From contig JAYMSP010003374.1 of NCBI GenBank assembly GCA_036897095.1, positions 1 through 20,044 on the forward strand: a DNA stretch of 20,044 nt. Reading direction: 5' to 3'. The notes under the pieces were generated by a model. It worked only from the letters and a program-made list of their open reading frames with translations, ran no database searches and was not told where the DNA came from. This DNA comes from Plantago elongata (taxonomy: Eukaryota > Streptophyta > Magnoliopsida > Lamiales > Plantaginaceae). Position 1 is the first letter of the stretch; every line of letters starts with the position of its first letter. The translations under genes were made by a program, and so were the position numbers. Below, one piece after another: positions 1 to 10,048 of this stretch.

Positions 1-117
1 TGGTGGGGAAGTGGTGGAGCCGGCCCGATACTTGTGGAAGCCTATTTTCAAGAGAGGCCGTCGTGGGGAAGTGGTGGAACCGGCCCCATTTCTAATGATG
101 GCCCCCCTGCGAGATAG
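1..117 (+). CDS. Possible 3' end of a Gly/Trp-rich protein gene (partial)
   Basis: Frame 1 is open from the window edge to TAG at 115-117 and encodes 38 residues, containing WGSGGAGPI and then, 20 codons on, WGSGGTGPI. The frame preserves the repeat and keeps the repeated residues nearly identical, which is more consistent with coding than with chance. Base composition is clearly more GC-rich than the sequence after the stop, and AATAAA motifs lie within 303-326, as expected of a 3' untranslated region. I do not recognise the family. The opposite strand is also open here (48-257), so the coding strand is not certain. Most of the gene, if it is one, lies outside the window. Confidence 0.3.
   Translation, partial: WWGSGGAGPILVEAYFQERPSWGSGGTGPISNDGPPAR
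3..87. repeat. 60-bp-period repeat, two partial copies
   Basis: A GTGGGGAAGTGGTGGA core followed by RCCGGCCC begins at 3 and again at 63. The period is 60 bases, or 20 codons, so it stays in frame with the putative coding end at 1-117. More copies may lie left of the window. Confidence 0.6.
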
Positions 118-234
118 TCATAGGTTCGTCTTCTTTTTGGTAAGTCGTAACGTTTTATAACGACTTTAGGAGGTCGGACTATATTGTTCATATCACATGG
201 TACATTTGAGTTTACTAAGGAAAGCCTATGGAGT

Positions 235-292
235 AGAATGAGAAAGCCTATTACCAAAAGAGAAAAGAAAAAAGAGAATGAGAAAGCCTATT
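235..292. repeat. 18-bp perfect direct repeat
   Basis: AGAATGAGAAAGCCTATT occurs at 235-252 and again at 275-292, a 40-base period. The AAGCCTAT core also appears near 37 and 224. The repeat sits in the sequence just after the putative coding end. No function is apparent. Confidence 0.7.
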
Positions 293-1457
293 GAAAATAC
301 GGAAATAAAATAATAAATCAATAAAATGTTCAAGCCTTCAAGGTGTTTAGTGAAATTTGATCTTTGGTGTCGTTGTGCTAAACTCCGTCGCATGTTCGGG
401 AATCGTCACTTAACAATGTTTTCTGGATGAGCTGAAAAATGAAGAGATTCGGGAATTTTCGGACTGTTTGGATTTCAAACCCATATTGGGCCTCAGTCTG
501 CAATAAGCTCTTTGCTTGAGTCCAAATATTGATTCTTTCTATTGGGCTTCTATATTGGCGATGCTGAGTGTATGTATCAACAAGAACGTTGTTGGGCCAT
601 TGTTCTCTCTACTACCACCTGACTTAAGTTGTAACAGAAATCAAAATTCATTTTTTTCGAGGATTTTATTGGGAATTCTATTTTTTTTAATAATTAGAAT
701 GCATGAAAAAACCATTTGAATTATTTTATTTAACTCCTACTTGGGATGAGATTCATTCTACTCCCTCCCCAACGTTCTCGAATAACTGACACGTATTAAT
801 AAATTATAAAATGTAAAGTGTATTCGAGACGAAATTAGTACAATTTATCTCTGGAACCATTCAACAAAGTAATCGTGCTAATTTACCTTTTAAAGAAGCT
901 TCAATCTCTTATAATTTGCTTTCTAGGTTTTATCCTTCAAGAATTGTGTTGGACTAAAATGACAAAATCTACCGCATTTGCCAAGACTCGGACTTATCAT
1001 GCAACAAAGGCTAATGGAAATTGGAACGCAATTAAGCTAGCGTACTCTTGAATTGTTTATATTTTTGTTGACTACATAACTAAAGTGTTTGACAACCGTG
1101 GAGTCAATAAAAAACCACAAATAATAGTTTCAACGTTCATAAAGTGGATAAATAAAGATTAGAGTTTGCCATAAGAAGAATGTGCATGCACGCAACATGA
1201 CTGGGAAAAGAAAACAAGTCAAAAGTTGCCATCTTTTTCCATTTACAACAAGCCATCATACTCTCATTGCGATTAGTTGACCTTCTCTAAGACTTCCTTT
1301 AATTCTATTTATGTGTTGGACAATGAAAGAAGTGATTGCCATGTGCTTCAGCAAATTTACACAAATTTAACATCCTAGCTTTTGAAATAAAAGCACATAT
1401 TGTATCTAATTTCTGAAAGTTAAGTACGCAAACACACAATTACTTGTTATTCCCTAA
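293..1457. other. AT-rich sequence without a recognisable gene
   Basis: The sequence has AATAAA motifs at 303-326 that could end a transcript coming from the left. A 67-codon open frame at 516-719 shows no family resemblance and is probably chance. I see no RNA gene or repeat structure here. Confidence 0.5.
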
Positions 1458-1460
1458 TTA

Positions 1461-1634
1461 AATTGGATTCTCCTCAAATATCAGTTCAGTTTAGTTGAGT
1501 TCAGTGTAATTCAATTTAGTTCAGTTCAGCTCAATTTAATTATAATTTATAATTTACTTCAATTTAGTTCAGTTCAGTTCAATTCTGTTCAGTCAAGTTC
1601 AGTTCAATAAATTTTAGTTCAATAGAACACATTT
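1461..1634 (-). mobile_element. TTCAG-family MITE, copy 1
   Basis: The element is about 174 bp, built from degenerate TTCAGTTCAG units around an AT core at 1535-1551 (TTTAATTATAATTTATA). The same core occurs, reverse-complemented, in the copies at 1667-1824 and 1639-1991. It is flanked by TTA on both sides (1458-1460 and 1635-1637), as expected of a 3-bp target duplication of the PIF/Harbinger (Tourist) type. Its ends are only loosely inverted: AATTGGATTCTCC on the left against AATGTGTTCTATTG from the right, so this looks like the oldest copy. No transposase is encoded. The boundaries are inferred from the TTA flanks and from comparison with the other copies. Confidence 0.5.
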
Positions 1635-1638
1635 TTAG

Positions 1639-1991
1639 GGTTGTGTTATGCACTAAACTGAAATAAGGCTGTGATCTCTTCAACTGAGATTTACTGAACT
1701 GGACTGAACTAAACTGAAGTAAGGTATAAATTATAACTAAGCCAAATTGAATTGCACTGAACTGCACTAAACTAAACTGGACTGGACTGAATTGAAGTGA
1801 TTTTCAGTTGAAGAGAACACGGACTAAGGTATAAATTGTAACTAAGTCGAGCTGAACTGAACTGAATTTAATTGAACTGAATTAACCGAACTGAAATGAA
1901 GTAATGCATAAATTATAACTAAGTCGAGCTAAACTGAATTTAACTGGACTGAACTGAATTAAATTAATTTTAAGTTGAAGTGTACACCTCC
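1639..1991 (+). mobile_element. TTCAG-family MITE, copy 2 (outer, interrupted)
   Basis: In CTGAA orientation, this element starts GGTTGTGTTATG and ends GTTGAAGTGTACACCTCC. It is followed by TAA (1992-1994); TAG precedes it, a one-base mismatch to a target duplication. Without the inner insertion it would be about 192 bp. It carries two copies of the family core, at 1830-1846 and 1907-1923, each followed by GTCGAGCT about 77-80 bases apart, so it has an internal tandem duplication. It is split by the copy at 1667-1824. Confidence 0.5.
1667..1824 (+). mobile_element. TTCAG-family MITE, copy 3, nested inside copy 2
   Basis: This 158-bp element has terminal inverted repeats matching at 18 of 21 positions: GGCTGTGATCTCTTCAACTGA at the left end, and GTCCGTGTTCTCTTCAACTGA read inward from the right. 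TAA flanks both sides (1664-1666 and 1825-1827). Removing it together with one TAA restores CTGAAATAAGGTATAAATT. That join closely resembles the same stretch inside this copy (around 1715-1730) and inside the copy at 18474-18627. It therefore looks like a family member inserted at the core of another. The size, TIRs and TAA duplication fit a non-autonomous PIF/Harbinger-type element. Confidence 0.7.
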
Positions 1992-1994
1992 TAA

Positions 1995-2640
1995 ATAAAA
2001 TAACCAAATAAGTAATTATGTGGATTGTAAATTGATTGATTATTTAGTCGCACAAAGTTATATAATTGCACAAAAACCTGTTTGAAATGAAAGGTTTACG
2101 TACTCAAAATATTTATTAGGAATATTGATAATTCGCATATAAATTTTGTGAGTAACGGTGTCCCAACTTCATTTACATCCAATGTTACAAGACCCCCAAG
2201 AATTTATTTTCCGTGTTCAAGACTACTAGCTCATTCGGTTGAAAATTAATTTTTATTTTGATTTGTAATACAATATCGATAATACTACCAATCTTCAACT
2301 AGACTCATTTAGATTTAGACTAATCAATCCACTTTGGGTTTTGTTAATTTTCAAATTCGGCAACAAGCCAACACTGAGACTAGTAATTTCGTTGGAACTT
2401 CATATAATTTCGTTAAAAAATATGTCATATGACTTTATCAATGAGAATACAGAATAGTGTGAAGTTCCACACAAAACAAGTATACAAATGTTAATTTTAC
2501 ATTAAAAACATACATGCAACCTTTAACACCCAAAACATTTTAATACGTTTTCCTTTTCTTATTTATTCTTACCTTTCACCTAAAATACTGCATGAACACA
2601 GAAAATTGGCATGATTATTAGCAATATTTTGAGACCCAGA
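1995..2640. other. AT-rich sequence downstream of EXO70
   Basis: No coding frame or RNA gene is visible. The stretch lies 3' of the minus-strand EXO70 gene. Its right part may include the transcript end, since AATAAA on the minus strand occurs at 2562-2567, about 325 bases past the stop codon. Confidence 0.5.
2562..2567 (-). terminator. Candidate EXO70 polyadenylation signal
   Basis: TTTATT on the plus strand reads AATAAA on the minus strand, about 325 nt beyond the EXO70 stop. The motif is common by chance in AT-rich DNA, so this is only a candidate. Confidence 0.2.
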
Positions 2641-2703
2641 TTATTAAATTGTTATATTAAACAAGCATGATTATTGAATTTGTTATAGTATCAAACAAGC
2701 ATG
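2641..2703. repeat. Two-copy tandem repeat in the EXO70 3' region
   Basis: The first unit, TTATTAAATTGTTATATTAA plus ACAAGCATGA at 2641-2670, is followed directly by a near copy at 2671-2703, TTATTGAATTTGTTATAGTA plus TCAAACAAGCATG. The second unit carries small insertions. If EXO70 is transcribed this far, the repeat lies in its 3' untranslated region. Confidence 0.6.
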
Positions 2704-2890
2704 TATAACAAAACAAGGACAGAAGACCAAATCATGCATACCAAGTTCTTTTACACCCAGCATTGTGAGTTTTTTTCAACTAAATTACAAAATACAGTTC
2801 CTTAGATTATATATAGACAATTTCAATTAAAAAATACACCTGAAACGGGTCAGGCATGGATCCTTCATCCGACTACATTCAAATACTCGT

Positions 2891-4786
2891 TTAACGACCA
2901 CGTGAAGCCTGATACGATACGGATGTTGAATTTGCACCTCCGAAAAACAGATCCGACAAGTAATTATTCAAATCCTCAGGAGCATATCTAACAATAGGCT
3001 CGTTTCCAAATTCCCTCATGTAGTTCCCTCTGTGGCCCTGGTAAAAAGCCCGATAACCCGGCACAATCCTCTTCGCCAATTCAATCTTCACTTCATCACG
3101 AAGAGCCGGGTCAGGTATCACCCACAGACTTTGCTTCTTGTAAGCCGACTCGAAGCTCAAATTAAACCGCCTAAACCGATCACTCACTTCCTGAGGATCA
3201 ATATCCGCCGTCGGATTCTCAGGCAACGACGATGTAACCTCACTCCACCCCATCCGTTCGTAATTGGATATGTACCGCTTCACTTTCGCCCCGTGAGTCC
3301 ATATCCACTCCGGACCCATCAACAGACCCAAGCTCGACGTCCGGACCTTCGAAACGACGTAGTTTAGGTTGTTCGCCAAAAACAAGTAGGCCAGAGCGGT
3401 GTCGTCGTAGGTTGCAGCTTTACCATCCAACTTGCAGAGAAGGACCAAAATCATCCAAGCTAACTTGCAGGTGATCGCCGCCGCTGAAGGATCGTTTTCT
3501 CCGCCGGAAGTCGGACTGGTGAAGTAAGATTGCGGCAACGGCGTTTCAACCGTGACGTCATAATCCGATAGTATATCCGTCAGAGCTCCACTGTAATCGC
3601 CGAGGAAAACGAGGAAATTCATCACGTAGCGAGTGAGCGGATGGATTTCGCCGCCATTTGGAGATTTCGAAGTGTCCTTCTGAATCGCTGCCTCGAATTG
3701 GCTGAGCATAGTCTTCACCGATTCACCAAGCTTCACCAGAGCTGCTCCGGCTTCAGATTTGACCGGTGAGAGCGATTCGTGCGAGAAAATCAGCTCGATT
3801 TCAGGCCACATGTCGGAGATCGAATCGTACATATCCAGAGCTCGGAAGATTTTCTCCGGTGAGTGGATCTTCTTACTCTTTGCGAAATTTTCAGGAAAGG
3901 TGAAGAGGTTAACAGCTGCTTCTTTTGAAATTTCGGTGAAACAGGACTCGGCGATCTTCTCCGATGAGGAGAAGACCATGTCGCAGAGGATCCGTTCCCC
4001 TTGGAAGAGAGTTTTCACTGCGATTTTGGCTGCGTATAGCCAGGTTTTGATTTTCTGCTCCAGAACCTTCCAGTCGAGTTTCTGGATTTGCTTCCAGTCC
4101 AGTTTCTCAACTCCTAGATAGTACAGAGTCTCATCGATAATCGATTTTCGAATCAGCTTGTAGATGTTGACACACTCTTTCGCATAACCTGACCCAATCA
4201 TACAATCGGCGATGTTTTTCAGATCTGTTAGAGCTAAATCGGAAGCTCTGTGAGGAGAAGGAGTGTTGTTTGCTGATGTGCTTGTATGAGACTCATCCTC
4301 TTCGGAAAGGTCTCCTTCGTACGAGTCCGAGATGCTGATTCTCGAAACGCGGGAAGAGTGGCCGGAAACCGAGTCGGAGTCGAGATTCTTTCGATTTGAT
4401 GACAAAATGACGTAGAACTCCTTCTCAAGCCTCGTCATGGCCAGTTGCATCAGGTGCTGAGCTCGAACGAGTTTATCCGAGCTTGCACTCAGCTTTACAT
4501 AGTAGTGCATAGCCTCCTTTAGGCCTGCGACTGAGTCGAGAAACGCTCTGGCCTCCTTCCGGTCGCCGTCGACGAAGAGCGGCATGAACTTATCGTTTGT
4601 GTGTGTGTCCATTGGCCATCTTGTGATGATTGATTCGGCGACATCGACGTTTTCGTCCATGATCGTTTCCGAGAAGGTTCGGTTGCTCTGTGGTGGGGTT
4701 GAAGACCCATATACGGAGGAGCTGCTGTGGTGGGAGGATTGCGGTGGAGATGAGTGTCTGTTGGAAAACAATGAATGGTGCTTCAT
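2891..4786 (-). CDS. EXO70: EXO70 exocyst subunit, probably EXO70H clade
   Basis: Encodes an EXO70 subunit of the exocyst, the octameric complex that tethers secretory vesicles to the plasma membrane; EXO70 proteins bind phosphoinositides there. The 631 codons are uninterrupted and fit the family's usual 620-680 residues. Residues 1-38 are Ser/His/Pro-rich and low in complexity. Residues 39-130 form the helical N-terminal part (FSETIMDENVDVAESIITRW). Residues 131-180 are an acidic Ser-rich linker. The family core begins near MIGSGYAKECVNIYKLIRKS (196-215) and continues with SPEKIFRALDMYDSISDMWP, then IHPLTRYVMNFL (381-392). The conserved C-terminal features are AKVKRYISNYERMGW, VPGYRAFYQGHRG and the terminal RYAPEDLNNYLSDLFFG. 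Lack of introns matches the expanded land-plant clades rather than EXO70A, which has many introns. The FSETIMDEN start and the core wording most resemble the H clade, but I cannot build a tree. The ATG at 4784-4786 is the first that gives the full domain. Nothing appears truncated. Confidence 0.95.
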   Translation of the reverse strand: MKHHSLFSNRHSSPPQSSHHSSSSVYGSSTPPQSNRTFSETIMDENVDVAESIITRWPMDTHTNDKFMPLFVDGDRKEARAFLDSVAGLKEAMHYYVKLSASSDKLVRAQHLMQLAMTRLEKEFYVILSSNRKNLDSDSVSGHSSRVSRISISDSYEGDLSEEDESHTSTSANNTPSPHRASDLALTDLKNIADCMIGSGYAKECVNIYKLIRKSIIDETLYYLGVEKLDWKQIQKLDWKVLEQKIKTWLYAAKIAVKTLFQGERILCDMVFSSSEKIAESCFTEISKEAAVNLFTFPENFAKSKKIHSPEKIFRALDMYDSISDMWPEIELIFSHESLSPVKSEAGAALVKLGESVKTMLSQFEAAIQKDTSKSPNGGEIHPLTRYVMNFLVFLGDYSGALTDILSDYDVTVETPLPQSYFTSPTSGGENDPSAAAITCKLAWMILVLLCKLDGKAATYDDTALAYLFLANNLNYVVSKVRTSSLGLLMGPEWIWTHGAKVKRYISNYERMGWSEVTSSLPENPTADIDPQEVSDRFRRFNLSFESAYKKQSLWVIPDPALRDEVKIELAKRIVPGYRAFYQGHRGNYMREFGNEPIVRYAPEDLNNYLSDLFFGGANSTSVSYQASRGR

Positions 4787-4795
4787 TTTTCGATT

Positions 4796-4946
4796 TCTTG
4801 ATCGAATAGGAACAAGTGGTTTCTTGATTGGTCAATATGAGTTGAGTTTGTGAGGATGGAAGGTTTCTTGATTGGATAGGATAGGAAACTAGAAGTTGAA
4901 GAATTGAGTTCTTGATTGGTGGATATGAGTTGAGGTTTAAGAGAGT
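4796..4946 (-). repeat. Duplicated segment with CCAATCAAGAA motifs in the EXO70 leader
   Basis: TTCTTGATTGG occurs at 4821, 4865 and 4909, exactly 44 bases apart, and a related TTCTTGATCGAATAGG starts near 4796. The units alternate in type: those at 4821 and 4909 continue TSRATATGAGTTGAG, while those near 4796 and at 4865 continue with an ATAGGA-type sequence. This implies duplication of an 88-bp block. On the EXO70 strand each motif reads CCAATCAAGAA and contains a CCAAT core. The array lies between the ATG and the TATA box, so it would be mostly 5' untranslated sequence if that TATA box is used. Confidence 0.65.
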
Positions 4947-4995
4947 GTTTGTAAGAATGGTAAAAGTGGAGATGGTGGAAGATTGATTGGATAGG

Positions 4996-5007
4996 GTATA
5001 TATATAG
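4996..5007 (-). promoter_or_regulatory. Probable TATA box of EXO70
   Basis: The minus strand reads CTATATATATAC, about 210 bases upstream of the EXO70 ATG. This would place the transcription start near 4970 and give a leader of roughly 180 nt. It is the best TATA-like sequence in the upstream region. Confidence 0.5.
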
Positions 5008-5009
5008 AG

Positions 5010-7035
5010 GTGGGGTTTTACAGTGGAAGTTTGACTGGGCAATGGAGATGATGAGGAAGCTTCTTGGGGTTGAGAAAATGGAGTCTTCGTTGATGACGAA
5101 GATGAATGGGTTAAACTGATAATCTGGGGGACCAACAGTAATGAATAGAACGTCATTTGTATTTGACCATTTGGATTTGACGATTTTTTTGCAACAACCA
5201 GTTTTGGATGCTACCGGCCTAATAGTCTACAGCTACCATGATTCTGGGAAATGGTATGTGCCTCTTGTTTCTTGTTTACAAATTACACGCTTATGGGAGT
5301 CATTTGGGTTTAAAATTGGATTAGACCGAGTGTGTTTACAGTAAGTAAGAAAGTTAACGTGGTTTTCTTGATTGATACTTCTTGCCGTTCTGTGTTTAAA
5401 TGTGAGAGTCCACTTGATGTTAAGTATAGAACATGGGTGATTTTGATTTTACCTATTTGGAAGTTGCTCTAGACTCTAGTTTACAATGTGTTGTTATTGC
5501 TAGCATGTCTATTTTCATCTTAATTATTACCAGGTACGATCTAAATCCTACTTAATGTTTGGTAAACGTTAATAAGTTGATTGATCTGATAAACTATTTT
5601 ATCTTCAACACCCACGAATTATTACCTTGAGTTATCACTTATCATACCGTTTTGACATGTATACATTTGTAAAATCTCACTTGACCCCTTGTGTCTTTCT
5701 GTGTTGAGTTAGTCCTTTCGTGTCGAAACGGCAATGATATGCAAAATTGATGTAATTAGAAGATGGTGAACTTTGATGTTATGCAGCAGTAATTGTGATA
5801 GTGAGCTAAAATTGGATTTGTGCACCGTTTATGGAGATAGATACGTGCGGAATTAAACTATTAACAACGATTGATCTCTCCTTTATAACCTCAATTTTAT
5901 AAATGTTAAAGCACAAACATTGTTAGCCTTGTCTGTTTAGAAGACAAAGTGAGGAATTCAAGAACAGCTAAAGCCAGCCTTTCTCTAGCTTAGTTAACAC
6001 CGTAAGCTTTGTAGTAGTAATAGTAACAAGGATTCTTCACCAGTGAAATCCCATATGTTGGTGCTACAATTCCTACAATATGGCCGGATTAATTCGTTTG
6101 GCACGATGTTGGATCTTCCTCAGTGTACTCCTTACTCAAAATGAACGTTGGATTCATAAGAAATGACATACATATTTCACACTTTTTGTGAGAATGAGTT
6201 GCACCGAAAATTCCTAGCATCAAATGAATCGGATCATCGTATATGTCATTCTCATTCACCGGGTTAATGTTTTCTTGAAAGTGCTTTACAATTTATGTCC
6301 AATGTTGGATAATGTTACCGACGATTATGGATCAATATGGTCAACTTTTGTTGTCCACAGTACACTCGTCTTTTACATTACACGTGCCACATTAGCTTTT
6401 AAATTTCGTTTGGAAAAATTACCAACGTACTTGATTTCAGGATCACTACCAGGATTAGTGTGCTTTAATCCTACTTTATGCACTTCTAATCACACAACTT
6501 GGATCACATGCAGAGTTAACCATTTACAGCACCTAATTAAAGTATTTCTACTCCAGTTACGTAAACAGTAAACTTCTTTTAAAAAAAAAAAGAATTGGTC
6601 GGCAAATACGTGGTTATTAAAACGTTCATGACTAATTCTAAACCTTCATAATTAAGTCAAGAGACGAATTAGCCTAACAAGTCTTTAATTTAGCACCTGC
6701 TACAGATGATTACATATAGATAGAGACATCAAAATACATTAAAGTAAGACAAAATACATTTCTTCCTATATATTATAGACTAACTAACAGTAGCAGAACA
6801 GAAATTCTTGCCGTCTCTTTCCATTATATATGAAGAAGACAATGAAATTAATAAAATGCACATATTTCATTATCAAGCTTACACAATCATGGACCCTGAT
6901 GTATTAATAACATTGACATTGTTGGATGATTTGGTGTGAGACGTTTTCCAAGCCACTCCATAATGCCGTGGAAATGAATCAATCGTGATTTAGTACTATG
7001 TTGAACAACTGAATTGGTTTATTGTGTTATAGGTG
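5010..7035. other. Intergenic sequence without a recognisable gene
   Basis: Short open frames occur at 5141-5344 and 6224-6571 (115 codons), but neither resembles a protein family. Both are rich in Ile/Leu/Tyr/Asn codons, as expected of random AT-rich DNA. A run of eleven A bases lies near 6580. The left edge holds the EXO70 promoter. Nothing else could be supported. Confidence 0.5.
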
Positions 7036-7040
7036 TATTT

Positions 7041-7530
7041 CGAACCGAATGAACCAAACAATTAACTTAGTAAACGTTGGTTCGTTCGTTCGATAAGTTG
7101 TTTGTTCGGTTCGTGTTCGTGTTTAACGAACATCTTAACTTTTTATTCGTGTTTGGTTCGATAATATTTTAACAAGTTCGTGTTCGTTCGTTAACGTTCG
7201 ATTGTTCGGTTCGTCAAAGAAATAAAATTAATCATAATATAATAAAAATACAAAACCTTCTCATTCAAATGTCATAAAATAATTACATAAACTAAAAAAA
7301 TTATAATATATTTCATAAATATTGTACTCCACCAATAATGTATTAGATATATTAATGATATAAAGATATACTAATGGTTATATAATATTAATATACAGTG
7401 TAATTTTATAAAATATTTATATTGTTCGCGAACCGTTTATGAATTACCGAACAGTAATAAATATGTTTGTGTTCGGTTCGTTTAGAGTTCGCGAACTGTT
7501 CGGTTCGGTCAAACTCGAACACGAACAGAG
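7041..7530. repeat. GTTCG-rich inverted-repeat element
   Basis: The left arm (about 7041-7215) is dense in GTTCGGTTCG and GTTCGTTCG units. An AT-rich, G/C-poor core follows (about 7216-7420). The right arm (about 7421-7530) mixes the same units with their complement, including GTTCGCGAAC palindromes, GTTCGGTTCGTTTAGAGTTC and CTCGAACACGAACAG. The layout is that of a non-autonomous DNA transposon with subterminal repeats. I found no clean terminal inverted repeat or target duplication, so the superfamily and exact ends are unknown. No protein is encoded. Confidence 0.6.
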
Positions 7531-7775
7531 CATTAATCGATTTTTTTTACGAACTTATTACGAATATAATAGTGAATATTAGTTTAATAAACTTTCCGAC
7601 TAGTAAAGTAGTAACATAACCTGATCCAGTATATGGAATTAAGAATTTACAAAGTACATAAAACTATAATATGCTAATCACTTCCTTAAGTACCATCCAG
7701 ATTATCTCTAATCTTATATGTAATATGTTGCTGAACTCCGTATAAAATAATTCTTAGTCGACGATTTTTATATAG

Positions 7776-7914
7776 AGACGGATCATATTAACTACTAATA
7801 TTATTAAGAAAATGTTAAAATAAGTTTTATTGTAATATGAAAAAAATTTAATGTCGAAAATATAAATATTTTAATTAATAATATAAATATTTATATTAAT
7901 AATATTATCCGTCT
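7776..7914. mobile_element. Short MITE-like inverted-repeat element
   Basis: AGACGGATCATATTA (7776-7790) is mirrored by TAATATTATCCGTCT (7900-7914), an inverted repeat matching at 14 of 15 positions around about 110 bp of almost pure AT. The size and structure suit a small MITE. The flanks give no certain target duplication. Confidence 0.5.
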
Positions 7915-9484
7915 AACCGTAAGACTTGTTTAAAGAAGAAACAGGGGAACAAATTAGACTGAGTCAAATTATAGTTCTGCCTAACGAAACGGGAAGATTC
8001 CATTCATGTAATACTGACTGAAATTGCAATGTTATATAATAATTTATATCTTGTAAACTTCTCGTATTGTAATTGTGTTAGAATTCAATTATTATTATAT
8101 AAATTAAGCTGGATATTTGATTGTTGTAAGCCGTAACGTAACGAGGTTTGCTTCTCCTTTTCAAATTTCAATAGTTTAGTCAATTTACAGAATGTTTATG
8201 ACTGCAACAAATACTATTTGATTCAGGTAAGAGTTAAAACATTTATTTGCCTCGACACGAGCAACTTGAACAAAATTGAACATTCGTTGTTCAATAAAAA
8301 TGTATTCCTTCACGAGTTTCGTGGACTGAATCTTCTAATTTAACGACTGATCTTTCTAAACATAGGTCTTTCTAAACTTCATCAAACCCGTTCCCATTTA
8401 TTCACAGTTATTCAAACCCGGCCTTTCAGTTGTTTCGCTTTCATTACAAATGTTTAACTTTCGGTTTTATAACATTTACAACTTAGGTACAGTTGTTTCT
8501 AAAGTATTTTACATTGCACATTAATCTTAAATTTAAAAGTAATTGTGTCATTTGTTTGGAAATGAATGGAATCATTGTCCAAAATTAAGCATTAAGGTCC
8601 TTTCAACTTTGCTTTCATCTTATCTGGCCGACGAATTGAGTTTATATACTATATGGACCACCATTGTCATAGAATCATAGTGTTATACACATCACGCCAG
8701 GTACCTTTAAGACTTAACCAGTACACCATTTATATTGTCCTTTCAAAATGTCTCCTTCTCTACAACTTGCAAAAATCCTGGCTCACATGCACCCATCACA
8801 ATCCAAACCACCGCAACCAGAAAATGGTCTGCTGGTATACTTTACAGTAATTCTCATTAGTTTTATTTTACAATAGGTTAAAGTCAATAAAATTTAGTTG
8901 AAAACATCTATGGAGTAATTAAGATAGAATTTGTATGGACTTTATCAATTGAAATTGAGTTTTTTATTTATTAAATGTTCGATTTGAATGGGGAAGTGGT
9001 TCCTCCAGCGATATAACAAACAACCCCCTAATTTTTTTAATTTTAGTTATTAGCCAATAATCTATGTTAGTTGATCAGCTTTCATACAATTAAAACGGAT
9101 GTAAAGTTATTATTTTGCTCAACAAATCGTAAATGTATTTTTATAGAAAAATATGTTAGAATTCTTATCCATGCAAAATAGCTAGCCTATATTTTCTCTA
9201 TTTCAAAATAATAGTATGAGATATCTGAATACAACCGTCAAATTAAAGGGCAGGGCAAATGCAATTTGAGTCAGCTATAGACCGGTCGAGCTGACTTCAT
9301 CAATATACGCAGTTGAATTTATTTCGCACTAGCCACGTATGAAATTTGAATATTATTTGACGAGTAATAAACTATATCAACGATATGTAGTTTGACCTGT
9401 AAATGTAAAAAATATGCAGGTGAACTGGAACATATTGATTTCATCTCCTAGTCAAATTCAACTCAGGGCCAATTCTCTAACAAT
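7915..9484. other. Intergenic sequence without a recognisable gene
   Basis: AT-rich sequence with only short chance frames, such as 65 codons at 8653-8850. No RNA gene, splice-supported exon or clear repeat was seen. Confidence 0.5.
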
Positions 9485-9570
9485 TTACATTTTTCTGGCT
9501 TTTAAAAATTATTATATATTTTTAATTTTTTTTTACATTTTTCTGACTTCTAAAAATTAATTATTCATTT
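9485..9570. repeat. 48-bp-period direct repeat
   Basis: TTACATTTTTCTGGCTTTTA and AAAATTATTA, starting at 9485, are repeated with few changes from 9533 as TTACATTTTTCTGACTTCTA and AAAATTAATTATT. The period is 48 bases, with an AT spacer. No function is evident. Confidence 0.55.
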
Positions 9571-9670
9571 TATGTGAGTTGACAGATTAATGTGTATTGG
9601 CAGTCAACACTTAAGAGATTTTTTGTGATTAAGTGTGCCAATTTATCAAGTACAAATCATGCCAAATTAG

Positions 9671-9737
9671 TGTTTTTAGTCTATAATTTATTAAAATTGT
9701 ACTTAATTTGTCAACATTTATAAATTGTAGACTGAAA
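9671..9737. repeat. Imperfect inverted repeat
   Basis: AGTCTATAATTTAT (9678-9691) pairs with ATAAATTGTAGACT (9720-9733) at 13 of 14 positions. The similarity extends outward, with TGTTTTT facing GAAAATCACA. The loop is about 28 bases. It may be the end of a decayed MITE or just a hairpin. Confidence 0.45.
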
Positions 9738-10048
9738 ATCACAATAAAAATAAAGTGGTAATTACATATCATAATAATCCCATAATAATGGACCAAATGT
9801 GCCATCCGATCATTATAGAACTTCCAGTATTAATAAAACTTATGCAAAGTTAATTCTCCCAATTCTAAAGCCTATTATATAAAGGCAAGGGTATTGGTCC
9901 AGTGTGTCTTTCAAGTGTTACAGTTTCAGAAGGTAATAAAGTTGTTGCTCAGGCCTGTATATATCATGGTTGCAATCTACACTTGGTTTACAATGTTATT
10001 GATATGTTTTGTTGTTTAAGCACACTTATTTCCATTCATGGATTGAGG

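Noticed and set aside
3032..4121. Open frames antisense to EXO70 (3032-3367 and 3759-4121)
   Set aside because: They are mirror frames of a GC-richer coding region with no independent protein features.
4590..5156. 188-codon open frame on the minus strand overlapping the start of EXO70
   Set aside because: It runs through the EXO70 promoter, leader and first codons in another frame. It is Ser/Thr/Gln/Ile-rich with no family resemblance, and the EXO70 frame is certain.
6224..6571. 115-codon open frame on the plus strand
   Set aside because: Composition is as expected from random AT-rich DNA; there is no recognisable motif, promoter or splice context.
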